Below are positions 51,585 to 59,373 of a stretch of 64,000 nucleotides of DNA, one piece after another. Location of the stretch: positions 1-64,000 of the forward strand of contig CAJTLR010000002.1 in assembly GCA_910577185.1 (NCBI GenBank). The letters are read 5' to 3'. The DNA comes from an uncultured Acetatifactor sp. (GTDB taxonomy: Bacteria > Bacillota > Clostridia > Lachnospirales > Lachnospiraceae). Each line of letters starts with the position of its first letter. The first letter of the stretch is position 1. The notes under the pieces were generated by a model that made no database searches, had not been told where the DNA came from, and saw only the letters and a list, made by a program, of their open reading frames with translations. Both the position numbers and the translations under genes were made by a program.

Positions 51585-52823
51585 ATGAATACGATAAAGA
51601 AACTTTATTGCAGATCGTTTCAGCTATGTTTCCGGGCGGCGCTTCCGTTTTTGCCCTACAGGGAACCCAAAATCCTGGACGATATGGAAAGCCTTGGCCG
51701 CCTTCTGGCAGACCAGGGAAACAAAAGCGTACTGATTGTCACGGATAAGGGGATCTCCGGCCTGGGACTGCTGGCGCCGTTGACAGATGCCCTGGAAAAA
51801 GCGGACATTGCCTATTGTATCTATGACGACACGGTACAAAATCCCACCATTGACAATGTGGAGCAGGCCCGGGAAGTCTATCTCGCGGAAGGCTGCACTG
51901 CCATCATCGCCTTCGGCGGAGGTTCTTCCATCGACTGCGCCAAGGCAGCCGCTGCCAGAATCGCAAAACCCCGGCAGCCGATACAGAAAATGCGCGGTCT
52001 TCTGAAAATACATAAAAAACTTCCCACACTGGTTGCCATCCCCACAACCGCAGGCACCGGCAGCGAAACCACCCTGGCCGCCGTGATCACGGATTCTGCC
52101 ACACACCACAAATATCCCGTCAATGACTTCGTGCTCATTCCCAGATACGCGGTTCTGGACTACCGCGTCACCACCGGCCTGCCCAGGCAGATCACCGCCA
52201 CCACGGGAATGGATGCCCTGACCCATGCGGTGGAAGCCTACATCGGAGGCAGCACCACAAAGCTTACCCGTAAAATGGCCGAGACGGCCGTCCGCCTGAT
52301 CCGCGACAATCTGAAAGAGGCTTACGATCACGGGGACAACGCAAAAGCGCGTGAAAATATGCTTCATGCCGCATATTGCGCCGGCATCGCCTTCACCCGT
52401 TCTTATGTGGGATATGTGCACGGAGTCGCCCATTCCCTGGGAGGAAGATACGGCATTCCCCATGGTCTGGCCAACGCGGTGATTCTGCCCTATTTTCTGG
52501 AGGCCTATGGAAAAAGCTGCGAAAAACGTCTGGGAAAGCTTGCCCGGATATGCGGCATTGCGCCGGAGAGCGCAGATGATCACGCCGCCTCCCGCAACTT
52601 TATCCGGTGGGTGCGCCAGATGAATCATTCCATGGACATTCCCGACACCCTTGATGGCATACGGGAAGAAGATATTTCCCAAATGGCCGCCCACGCAGAC
52701 AAGGAAAGCAATCCCCTTTATCCTGTGCCCCGCCTTATGGACGCGGACGAACTGGCAGGCATGTACCTGGAAATCGCCGGCAAAAGGCAGGTGTCGGGAA
52801 CCGTCCACGCGTCGTTTGTCTGA
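51585..52823 (+). CDS. Iron-containing alcohol dehydrogenase
   Basis: 412-residue group III alcohol dehydrogenase. NAD segment AFGGGSSIDCAKAAA, metal ligands in TGMDALTHAVEAYIGG and HGVAHSLGGRYGIPHGLANA, PTTAGTGSETT loop. It reduces an aldehyde or oxidises an alcohol with NAD(P)H. The start used follows GGAGGAG; the earlier ATGs overlap the promoter. With the aldehyde dehydrogenase 95 bases downstream it could convert an alcohol to an acid or the reverse; substrate unknown (fatty alcohol or diol types are both plausible). Confidence 0.92.
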   Translation: MNTIKKLYCRSFQLCFRAALPFLPYREPKILDDMESLGRLLADQGNKSVLIVTDKGISGLGLLAPLTDALEKADIAYCIYDDTVQNPTIDNVEQAREVYLAEGCTAIIAFGGGSSIDCAKAAAARIAKPRQPIQKMRGLLKIHKKLPTLVAIPTTAGTGSETTLAAVITDSATHHKYPVNDFVLIPRYAVLDYRVTTGLPRQITATTGMDALTHAVEAYIGGSTTKLTRKMAETAVRLIRDNLKEAYDHGDNAKARENMLHAAYCAGIAFTRSYVGYVHGVAHSLGGRYGIPHGLANAVILPYFLEAYGKSCEKRLGKLARICGIAPESADDHAASRNFIRWVRQMNHSMDIPDTLDGIREEDISQMAAHADKESNPLYPVPRLMDADELAGMYLEIAGKRQVSGTVHASFV

Positions 52824-52917
52824 ATCTTTCCGCGGATAAAATCCGGCTGACCGCCTTTGGCCTGACCACAGCAGTCCTGACCGGTACCTTATCCCCGAAA
52901 GCAAAGAAAGGAGCAAT

Positions 52918-54288
52918 ATGGAAATCAGCAATCTTGTGGAAAAACAAAGAAAATACTTTGCCGCCGGCGCCACAAAGAATATGGATACACGTATCTGGGT
53001 ACTGAAAAAACTGCATCGCGCAATCCGTTCCCACCAGTCAGAACTTGCCCAGGCCATGCGCACGGATCTGGGAAAAAGCGCCAGCGAATCCTATATGTGC
53101 GAAATCGGCCTGACCTTGAGCGAACTGTCTTTCCAGATCAGGCATCTGAAAAAATGGGCCCGGCCAAAACGGCATATGACGGATCTGGCCAATTTTCACG
53201 GACGCAGCTTTTCCCTGCGGGAGCCTTACGGATGTGTTCTGGTCATGTCCCCCTGGAATTACCCTTTCCTGCTGTGCATGGAGCCTCTCATCGGCGCCAT
53301 CGCGGCCGGAAACTGCTGTATTTTAAAACCCTCCGCCTATTCCCCCGCCACCTCCGCGGCCATAAAGGCATTGATTCAGGAAGTTTTTCCGGAAGAATAC
53401 GCCGCCGTAATTGAGGGAGGACGCGCCGAAAACAGCGCGCTGCTGGAAGAACGCTTCGACTATATTTTCTTTACCGGAGGCGTGACCGTGGGGAAACTTG
53501 TCATGGAAAAAGCAGCCGTCCACCTGACTCCCGTCACTTTGGAGCTGGGCGGAAAAAGTCCCTGCATTGTGGACAAAACCAGCGATCTGAAACTGGCCGC
53601 GGCAAGGATTGCCTTCGGCAAATACCTCAACTGCGGGCAGACCTGCGTGGCGCCGGATTATCTTCTCATCCACCGCTCCGTGAAGGAAGCGTTTCTGGAT
53701 CATTTATCCAGGATGATCACCGAAATGTACGGTTCCCATCCGCTGGACAATCCGGACTACGGAAAAATCATAAACCAAAAACATTTCCAGCGTCTGGTAA
53801 ACCTGATGACTCCGGAGAAAGTGATCTATGGGGGCGCCACGGATCCTGCGTCCCTGCGGATTGCACCTGCCATCATGGATCATGTCACCCGGGAGGACGC
53901 CGTTATGCAGGAAGAAATTTTCGGCCCCATCCTGCCGGTGATAGCCTTTGATGACATCGAAGAAGCCTTCCGTTTTGTGCTGGAAGGGGAAAAACCCCTG
54001 GCTGCCTATCTGTTTACCGGAGACAAAAAGACGGAAAAACATTTTTTGGACAGAATCTCCTTCGGCGGCGGCTGTATCAACGACACGGTGGTACACCTTG
54101 CCACCTCCCGCATGGGATTCGGCGGCGTGGGCTGCAGCGGCATGGGTTCCTACCACGGACGCAGAAGCTTTGAGACCTTCACCCATGAAAAAAACATCCT
54201 GAAAAAGTACGGCTGGATTGACCTGCCCCTGCGCTACCAGCCCCACGGCAAAACCAAAGATAAAATAATACGCATGTTCCTGAAATAG
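52918..54288 (+). CDS. Aldehyde dehydrogenase, class 3-like
   Basis: 456-residue NAD(P)-dependent dehydrogenase, shorter than class 1/2 enzymes, like YwdH or class 3. Motifs: SPWNYPFLLCMEPLIGAIAA, ILKPSAYSP, general-base Glu in ELGGKSPCIV, nucleophile Cys in NCGQTCVAPDY, EEIFGPILPV. C-terminal 20 residues are basic and hydrophobic and could touch the membrane. AAAGAAAGGAGCAAT precedes the start. Second gene of a two-gene operon with the alcohol dehydrogenase. Confidence 0.93.
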   Translation: MEISNLVEKQRKYFAAGATKNMDTRIWVLKKLHRAIRSHQSELAQAMRTDLGKSASESYMCEIGLTLSELSFQIRHLKKWARPKRHMTDLANFHGRSFSLREPYGCVLVMSPWNYPFLLCMEPLIGAIAAGNCCILKPSAYSPATSAAIKALIQEVFPEEYAAVIEGGRAENSALLEERFDYIFFTGGVTVGKLVMEKAAVHLTPVTLELGGKSPCIVDKTSDLKLAAARIAFGKYLNCGQTCVAPDYLLIHRSVKEAFLDHLSRMITEMYGSHPLDNPDYGKIINQKHFQRLVNLMTPEKVIYGGATDPASLRIAPAIMDHVTREDAVMQEEIFGPILPVIAFDDIEEAFRFVLEGEKPLAAYLFTGDKKTEKHFLDRISFGGGCINDTVVHLATSRMGFGGVGCSGMGSYHGRRSFETFTHEKNILKKYGWIDLPLRYQPHGKTKDKIIRMFLK

Positions 54289-54335
54289 TTTCCTTCCCCT
54301 GCGGCATATTTCCTCTGCCCGGGGCTGTGCACAAA

Positions 54336-54378
54336 AAAATCCTGCCCCGGACACACAGACCGTCCGGGCAGGATTTTC
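54336..54378. terminator. Terminator between aldehyde dehydrogenase and rhaM
   Basis: AAAATCCTGCCC-type arm (about 54336-54350) and GGGCAGGATTTT (54366-54377) with long complementarity and A/T tracts on both sides; serves both convergent genes. Confidence 0.88.
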
Positions 54379-54414
54379 CTGTCTCCCATACTGCAGCTTT
54401 CATCCAGACAGGCT

Positions 54415-54726
54415 TCAGTCCAGATGGAATACATTCTGCAGGTCAATGCTTACCGGACTGTTGTCCGGATTTGTCTCCATGATATCGGCCATGAAATCCC
54501 ACCATTTTCGATTGATGGCAGTATCCGCTCCCTTTGCCCAGAGCGTCTCGTCCTCAATCTCAATATAGCCGAACAGGGTCAGCGTCTCCTTATCCAGGAA
54601 AATGGTATAATTTTTACCGCCGTGCGCATGGATCATATCCTGCATCTCGGGCCAGAGTTCATTGTGTCTTTTCTCGTACTCCGCTTCCTGCCCGGGATAC
54701 AGCTTCATTTTAAATCCCTTGATCAT
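54415..54726 (-). CDS. rhaM: L-rhamnose mutarotase
   Basis: 103-residue dimeric alpha-beta barrel protein that interconverts anomers of L-rhamnose (and related sugars). Family residues: MIKGFKMKLYPGQEAEYEKR then catalytic His in KRHNELWPEM, and KWWDFMADIMETNPDNSP near the end. Full length. GGGAG before the ATG. It is the last gene of the pentose operon, with no rhamnose isomerase, kinase or aldolase here, so it may act on another sugar in the pathway, such as L-arabinose or a related aldose. Confidence 0.9.
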   Translation of the reverse strand: MIKGFKMKLYPGQEAEYEKRHNELWPEMQDMIHAHGGKNYTIFLDKETLTLFGYIEIEDETLWAKGADTAINRKWWDFMADIMETNPDNSPVSIDLQNVFHLD

Positions 54727-54740
54727 CCTATATCTCCCGT

Positions 54741-55688
54741 TTATAAAAATTCCTTCACTGACTGATACACGCCCTCAGCGTCCAGTCCGTACTTCTGCAC
54801 CAGCGCCGCCGCAGAGCCTGATTCCCCGAACACATCCTGCATTCCCAGCTTCTTTACCCTGGTGGGAAGATTTGCGCTCAGGCAGTCGCAGACCGCGCTT
54901 CCCAGACCTCCGATCACGGTATGCTCTTCCACCGTGACCACCTTTTTGGTCTTCCGGGCGCTTTCAATGATAAGCTGCTCATCCAGCGGTTTTATGGTAC
55001 AGATACTGACCACCTCCGCGCTGATGCCATCCTGCGCCAGCAGTTTCGCGGCGCCCAGCGCAGAATCCACACAGATTCCCGTGGCCACAATGGTCACGTC
55101 ATTCCCCTCCCGGACAACGGTACCCTTTCCGATCTCAAAGTGGTAATCCGGCCTGTCGTTGATCACCGGCACGGCAGCCCTTCCGAAACGGATATACACC
55201 GGTCCCTCATATTCCAGCGCCGCACGCACTGCAGCCTTTGCCTCCACATCATCTGCCGGACACATGACAACCATGCCGGGAATGGTACGCATCAGGGCAA
55301 TATCCTCGTTGCACTGATGGGTGGCTCCGTCTTCTCCCACCGTAATCCCCGCATGGGTGGCTCCGATTTTTACATTCAGCTGCGGATAGCCTATGGAATT
55401 GCGCACCTGCTCGAAGGCCCGCCCTGCGGCAAACATGGCAAAAGAACTGACAAAAGGAATCTTTCCCACCAGGGAAAGTCCCGCTGCCACGCCCATCATA
55501 TTCGCCTCCGCGATACCGCAGTCAATATGGCGTTCCGGATACGCCTTCTTAAAAATACTTGTCTTGGTGGCCGCCGCCAGATCCGCGTCCAGCACCACCA
55601 GATTGGGAAATTCCTCCCCAAGACTTTTCAGCGCGTTGCCGTAACTTTCGCGAGTTGCTATTTTTTTCACGGTATTTGTGTCTGCCAT
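54741..55688 (-). CDS. Transketolase, C-terminal subunit
   Basis: About 315 residues: pyrimidine-binding (central) and C-terminal domains of a split transketolase. Motifs include VVLDADLAAATKT, FPERH-type PERHIDCGIAEANMMGVAAG (20 residues quoted), GATHAGITVGEDGATHQ and EEHTVIGGLG. The ATG overlaps the stop of the N-terminal subunit as TGATG, so equal amounts of both halves are expected. Together they move two-carbon units in the pentose phosphate pathway. Confidence 0.94.
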   Translation of the reverse strand: MADTNTVKKIATRESYGNALKSLGEEFPNLVVLDADLAAATKTSIFKKAYPERHIDCGIAEANMMGVAAGLSLVGKIPFVSSFAMFAAGRAFEQVRNSIGYPQLNVKIGATHAGITVGEDGATHQCNEDIALMRTIPGMVVMCPADDVEAKAAVRAALEYEGPVYIRFGRAAVPVINDRPDYHFEIGKGTVVREGNDVTIVATGICVDSALGAAKLLAQDGISAEVVSICTIKPLDEQLIIESARKTKKVVTVEEHTVIGGLGSAVCDCLSANLPTRVKKLGMQDVFGESGSAAALVQKYGLDAEGVYQSVKEFL

Positions 55689-56560
55689 CACGCTTCACCT
55701 GCCTTTCCCGGTTCTGCACCGGCCGTTTCCTGCTTCAAAAGCTCCGCATCTATTTTTTCCAGATCCGCCATTGCCACGGCATACTCCTGGTCATTTGGCG
55801 CCTTCCCGTGCCAGTCCACATTGTTCTCCATGAAGGATACGCCCTTCCCCTTTAAGCTGTGCAGTACTATGCAGGTGGGCATTCCCTTTGTCTCCCTGGC
55901 TTCCCCGAACGCGGCCCGCAGCGCGTCAAAATCATGGGCGTCCACATTGATCACATGGAAGTTAAAAGCCTGGAACTTTTTGTCGATGGGATAGGGGGAG
56001 CAGACCTGGTCGATGGGGCCGTCAATCTGCAGATTATTGTTGTCCACGATCACGCAGAGGTTGTCCAGCTTTCTGAAGCCCGCGAACATGGCGGCCTCCC
56101 ACACCTGGCCTTCCTGAATCTCTCCATCTCCCAGAAGGGTGTATACACGAAAATCCTTTCCGTCCATTTTTCCGCCCAGGGCCATGCCCACAGCGGCCGA
56201 AATACCCTGGCCCAGGGAACCGGAAGACATATCCACTCCCGGGATGTGGATGCAGGGATGTCCCTGCAGATAAGACCCCAGCTTGCGAAGGGTGGTCAGA
56301 TCCTCCACCGGGAAAAATCCCCTGTTGGCCAGGGCGGAATACAGTCCCGGGGCATTGTGTCCCTTGGAGAGCACAAATCTGTCCCTGTCCTCCTTCCCCG
56401 GATTCCCGGGATCGATATTCATTTCCTCAAAATACAAATACGTAAACACATCTGCGGAAGAAAGTGATCCTCCGGGATGCCCCGCCTTTGCACTGTGAAC
56501 TGCCGTGATGATTCCCTTGCGAACCTCGTTGGCACGTTTCCGCAGTTCTAAATTGTCCAT
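55688..56560 (-). CDS. Transketolase, N-terminal subunit
   Basis: 290 residues covering the thiamine diphosphate pyrophosphate-binding domain: AVHSAKAGHPGGSLSSADV, SKGHNAPGLYSALA, the LLGDGEIQEGQVWEAAMFAG cofactor motif and VIVDNNNLQIDG. GGAGGAGACA precedes the ATG of MDNLELRKRA; 16 upstream codons are excluded because they include that site. Follows araD by about 65 bases. Split transketolases are common in Clostridia and often belong to sugar operons as here. Confidence 0.94.
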   Translation of the reverse strand: MDNLELRKRANEVRKGIITAVHSAKAGHPGGSLSSADVFTYLYFEEMNIDPGNPGKEDRDRFVLSKGHNAPGLYSALANRGFFPVEDLTTLRKLGSYLQGHPCIHIPGVDMSSGSLGQGISAAVGMALGGKMDGKDFRVYTLLGDGEIQEGQVWEAAMFAGFRKLDNLCVIVDNNNLQIDGPIDQVCSPYPIDKKFQAFNFHVINVDAHDFDALRAAFGEARETKGMPTCIVLHSLKGKGVSFMENNVDWHGKAPNDQEYAVAMADLEKIDAELLKQETAGAEPGKAGEA

Positions 56561-56624
56561 TGTCTCCTCCATTCTACCGTATCTTGAAATACGGTGTGTC
56601 TTTTCCATGCAATGTATATGACCG

Positions 56625-57326
56625 TCAGCTGTCCTGACCGTAATAAGCGTTCGCCCCGTGCTTTCTGTAATAATGTTTATCCATCAGTTCCTGGGGCGCC
56701 GGCTGGACATGATGGTTTATGGATTCCGTGCGGTAGGCCATTTTTGCCACCTCCTCCAGCACCACGGCATTGTGCACCGCCTCCCCGGCATCCTTTCCCC
56801 AGGTGAAAGGCCCGTGGTTTTTGCACAGTACCGCGGGAACGGACACCGGGTCCTTGCACATTCTCAAAAATTCACTCACAATCAGATGACCTGTGTTTTC
56901 CTCATAGGCATCCGCGATCTCCTCCGCATTGAGGCACCTGATACATGGAACTTCCCCGTAAATATAATCCGCGTGGGTGGTTCCGTAGCAGGGAATGCTC
57001 CTTCCCGCCTGGGCCCAGCTGGTGGCATAGGAAGAATGGGTATGTACAATTCCCCCGATTTCCGGAAATGCTTTATACAGTTCCACATGGGTTGCCGTGT
57101 CGGAAGAGGGATTATAATTGCCCTCCACCTTTTTGCCGTTCAAATCCACCACTACCATGTCTTCCGGCGTCAGCCTGTCATACGCTATCCCGCTGGGCTT
57201 GATCACAAAGAGCCCGCTCTCTCTGTCGATGGCGCTCACATTCCCCCAGGTGAATGTGACCAGACCGTATCTCAGTAAATCCATATTCGCTTCGCATACC
57301 GCTTTTTTCAGTTCTTCCAGCATCAT
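56625..57326 (-). CDS. araD: L-ribulose-5-phosphate 4-epimerase
   Basis: Converts L-ribulose-5-phosphate to D-xylulose-5-phosphate. 233 residues of the class II aldolase family: TWGNVSAIDRESGLFVIKPS (20 quoted), DLNGKKVEG, SSDTATHVELYKAFP, zinc ligands in GIVHTHSSYATSWAQAG and a late His in LCKNHGPFTWG. AGGAGGATA precedes two adjacent ATGs. An araA isomerase is not in the window, so L-ribulose must come from elsewhere or the substrate may enter as L-ribulose or L-xylulose. Confidence 0.95.
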   Translation of the reverse strand: MMLEELKKAVCEANMDLLRYGLVTFTWGNVSAIDRESGLFVIKPSGIAYDRLTPEDMVVVDLNGKKVEGNYNPSSDTATHVELYKAFPEIGGIVHTHSSYATSWAQAGRSIPCYGTTHADYIYGEVPCIRCLNAEEIADAYEENTGHLIVSEFLRMCKDPVSVPAVLCKNHGPFTWGKDAGEAVHNAVVLEEVAKMAYRTESINHHVQPAPQELMDKHYYRKHGANAYYGQDS

Positions 57327-57426
57327 TATCCTCCTACTACAATGTATTTATTGGTTAATCCCCCTACTAATATAAATCGCTGCACGATAGCACGAAAGGG
57401 TAAAGTCGCTTCGACACCCCTATCAT

Positions 57427-57600
57427 GAGAGAAACTTTTACTGTAAAAGTCCCTGGGCCATTCCGGCGCCGCGAAGTCAAAACCGCTTCTCTTTGCGGTT
57501 TTGCAAGACTGCTGTGCGCCAAACCCTCTTCACTTGCGGGTTTGTGTGCATCTTCCAAACTCCCCACTTTCCTATATGGCGGAGCAGCTTGGTGCATGGG
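57427..57600 (-). ncRNA. Structured repeat, copy B (partner of the element at 28.65 kb)
   Basis: Occupies the gap between the FGGY kinase stop and araD, in the direction of transcription. Minus strand: ATGCACCA start at 57597, CTCC/GGAG pairing, P1 AAACCC (57543-57538) / GGGTTT (57526-57521), conserved TTTGGCGCAC and GTCTTGC, P2 CAAAACCGC (57503-57495) / GCGGTTTTG (57486-57478), then GGACTTTTACAGTAA. P1 and P2 have different bases from copy A but remain paired. Position inside an operon suggests processing, termination control or differential expression. Confidence 0.6.
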
Positions 57601-57607
57601 AGTTTCG

Positions 57608-59227
57608 TTATTTCAGTCCCGCCACGGCCGCTTTCTCCGCGGGAAGGGTATTCTTGTATTTTTCGATAAAGGCGTCAAAGCCGGCCACATCCTCAGCCTC
57701 CGGCGCGATGGTAGTGCCGGTCTGGCCCGCGAATATCCGCTGGGACAGATACTCCGGAAGCGTCTCCCCCTCTTTCTTCTCATACATATAAGCCGCCAGC
57801 ACTGCCATGCCCCAGGCACCGCCTTCACTGGCGGTATCCATCACGGTCACCGGCGCATTCATGGCCGCAGCCATCAGGCGCTGCCCCACCACCGGGGTCT
57901 TGAACAGTCCTCCGTGGCCCGTCAGGGAATCCACCTTTACCTGCTCTTCCTTTAACAGAATATCATTGCCGATCTTCAGGGCAGCCATGGCACTGTACAG
58001 ATGAACGCGCATGAAATTCGCCAGGGTAAACTTCGCATCCGGCATGCGGACAAACATGGGGCGTCCCTCGCTCATCAGCCCAGTCACCGGTTCCCCTGCA
58101 TCATAATTATAGGCCACCAGTCCGCCGCAGTCCGCGTCCCCGCACAGCGCCTCCCTGTATAGTGTGCCGTACAGTTCATTTTTATCCGGTTTTACGCCAA
58201 TCTTTCCGGCAAACTCCTCAAACAGCCCCACCCACGCATTCAGATCGGAAGTACAGTTATTACAGTGCACCATGGCCACGGGACTGCCGTCCGGCGTGGT
58301 GACCATGTCAATTTCCTCATATACCCTGGAAAGGGTTTTCTCCGTCACCACCATGGAAAAAATGGATGTTCCCGCGGAAATATTGCCGGTGCGCACTTTT
58401 ACGCTGTTGGTGGCGGTCATTCCCGTTCCCGCATCTCCCTCAGGCGGGCACATGGGCACGCCGGGTATCAGATCCCCCTCCGGGTCAAGCCGCCCGGCCC
58501 CTTCCGGAGTCAGTGTCCCCGCTTTCTCCCCTGCGGGCAGTACCCTGGGCATAATGTCCCTAAGCTTCCATCCAAATCCCCTGCCTGCCAGCAGGGCGTC
58601 AAATTTTTCCACCATGGCCGCATCATAATCGCAGACAGCGGAATCTATGGGAAACATGCCGGAGGCTTCCCCCACTCCCAGCACACGCTCTCCTTCCCGG
58701 CCCGCTTCCCCTGTCAGCTGCCAGTGAATATAGCCCGAAAGTGTGGTGAGATAGGAAATATCCTTCACATGCGCTTCCCCGTTTAAAACGGCCTGATACA
58801 AATGGGCTATACTCCACCTCTGGGGAATATTAAACCCAAACAGCGGCGTCAGCTCCCTGCAGGCTTCCTCCGTCATGGTGTTGCGCCAGGTCCGGAAAGG
58901 AACCAGCAGTTCCCCCTCTGCGTTAAAAGGCATGTATCCGTGCATCATACCGGAAAAACCCATTGCCGCCAGCTTTTTCAGCGTCACACCGTATTTTTCC
59001 GCCACATCCCTCTTCAGACTGCCGTAACAGCCCCTTAACCCCTTCCAGATTTCCTCCAGACTATAGGTCCAGACATTGTTTTCCAGACTGTTCTCCCAGT
59101 CCCATGTCCCCATGGCAATGGCCTGATGAGATTCATCCGTCAGCACCGCCTTGATGCGTGTGGAACCAAATTCCAGACCCAGAACCGTCCTGCCTTCCTG
59201 GATCTCCTTCCTGATTGTCTCGCTCAT
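57608..59227 (-). CDS. FGGY-family sugar kinase, L-ribulokinase-like
   Basis: 539-residue kinase, first gene of the pentose operon, predicted to phosphorylate L-ribulose (or a related ketopentose). Phosphate motif VLGLEFGSTRIKAVL at residues 15-30, MGFSGMMHGYMPF near 92, GDAGTGMTATNSV, adenosine motif GGLFKTPVVGQRLMAAAMN and ASEGGAWGMAVLAA. Family members with this EFGSTRIKA start are often annotated as ribulokinase-like. The usual FGGY DxGTxS phosphate motif is changed to EFGSTRIK. Placement before araD supports ribulokinase; xylulokinase is the alternative. AGAGGAAACAC precedes the start. Confidence 0.85.
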   Translation of the reverse strand: MSETIRKEIQEGRTVLGLEFGSTRIKAVLTDESHQAIAMGTWDWENSLENNVWTYSLEEIWKGLRGCYGSLKRDVAEKYGVTLKKLAAMGFSGMMHGYMPFNAEGELLVPFRTWRNTMTEEACRELTPLFGFNIPQRWSIAHLYQAVLNGEAHVKDISYLTTLSGYIHWQLTGEAGREGERVLGVGEASGMFPIDSAVCDYDAAMVEKFDALLAGRGFGWKLRDIMPRVLPAGEKAGTLTPEGAGRLDPEGDLIPGVPMCPPEGDAGTGMTATNSVKVRTGNISAGTSIFSMVVTEKTLSRVYEEIDMVTTPDGSPVAMVHCNNCTSDLNAWVGLFEEFAGKIGVKPDKNELYGTLYREALCGDADCGGLVAYNYDAGEPVTGLMSEGRPMFVRMPDAKFTLANFMRVHLYSAMAALKIGNDILLKEEQVKVDSLTGHGGLFKTPVVGQRLMAAAMNAPVTVMDTASEGGAWGMAVLAAYMYEKKEGETLPEYLSQRIFAGQTGTTIAPEAEDVAGFDAFIEKYKNTLPAEKAAVAGLK

Positions 59228-59269
59228 GTGTTTCCTCTCTGATCACCCGGGCGCAAGCGTCCTGGGGCA

Positions 59270-59321
59270 AACGATTGTTTTCGTTACCTCTTTAGTATAG
59301 AAAAATAACCTCCTAAAGTCA
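59270..59321 (-). promoter_or_regulatory. Promoter and operator-like palindrome of the pentose operon
   Basis: Minus-strand TTGACT (59321-59316), 17-base spacer, TATACT (59298-59293). Nine bases downstream AACGA-ttgtt-TCGTT (59270-59284) is an inverted repeat that overlaps the expected transcript start, well placed for a LacI/AraR-type repressor. Confidence 0.65.
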
Positions 59322-59373
59322 ACACCGCTTTACGGCCGCTCCTGCGCTTCTTTTGCCACCGGGCTCACCATCC

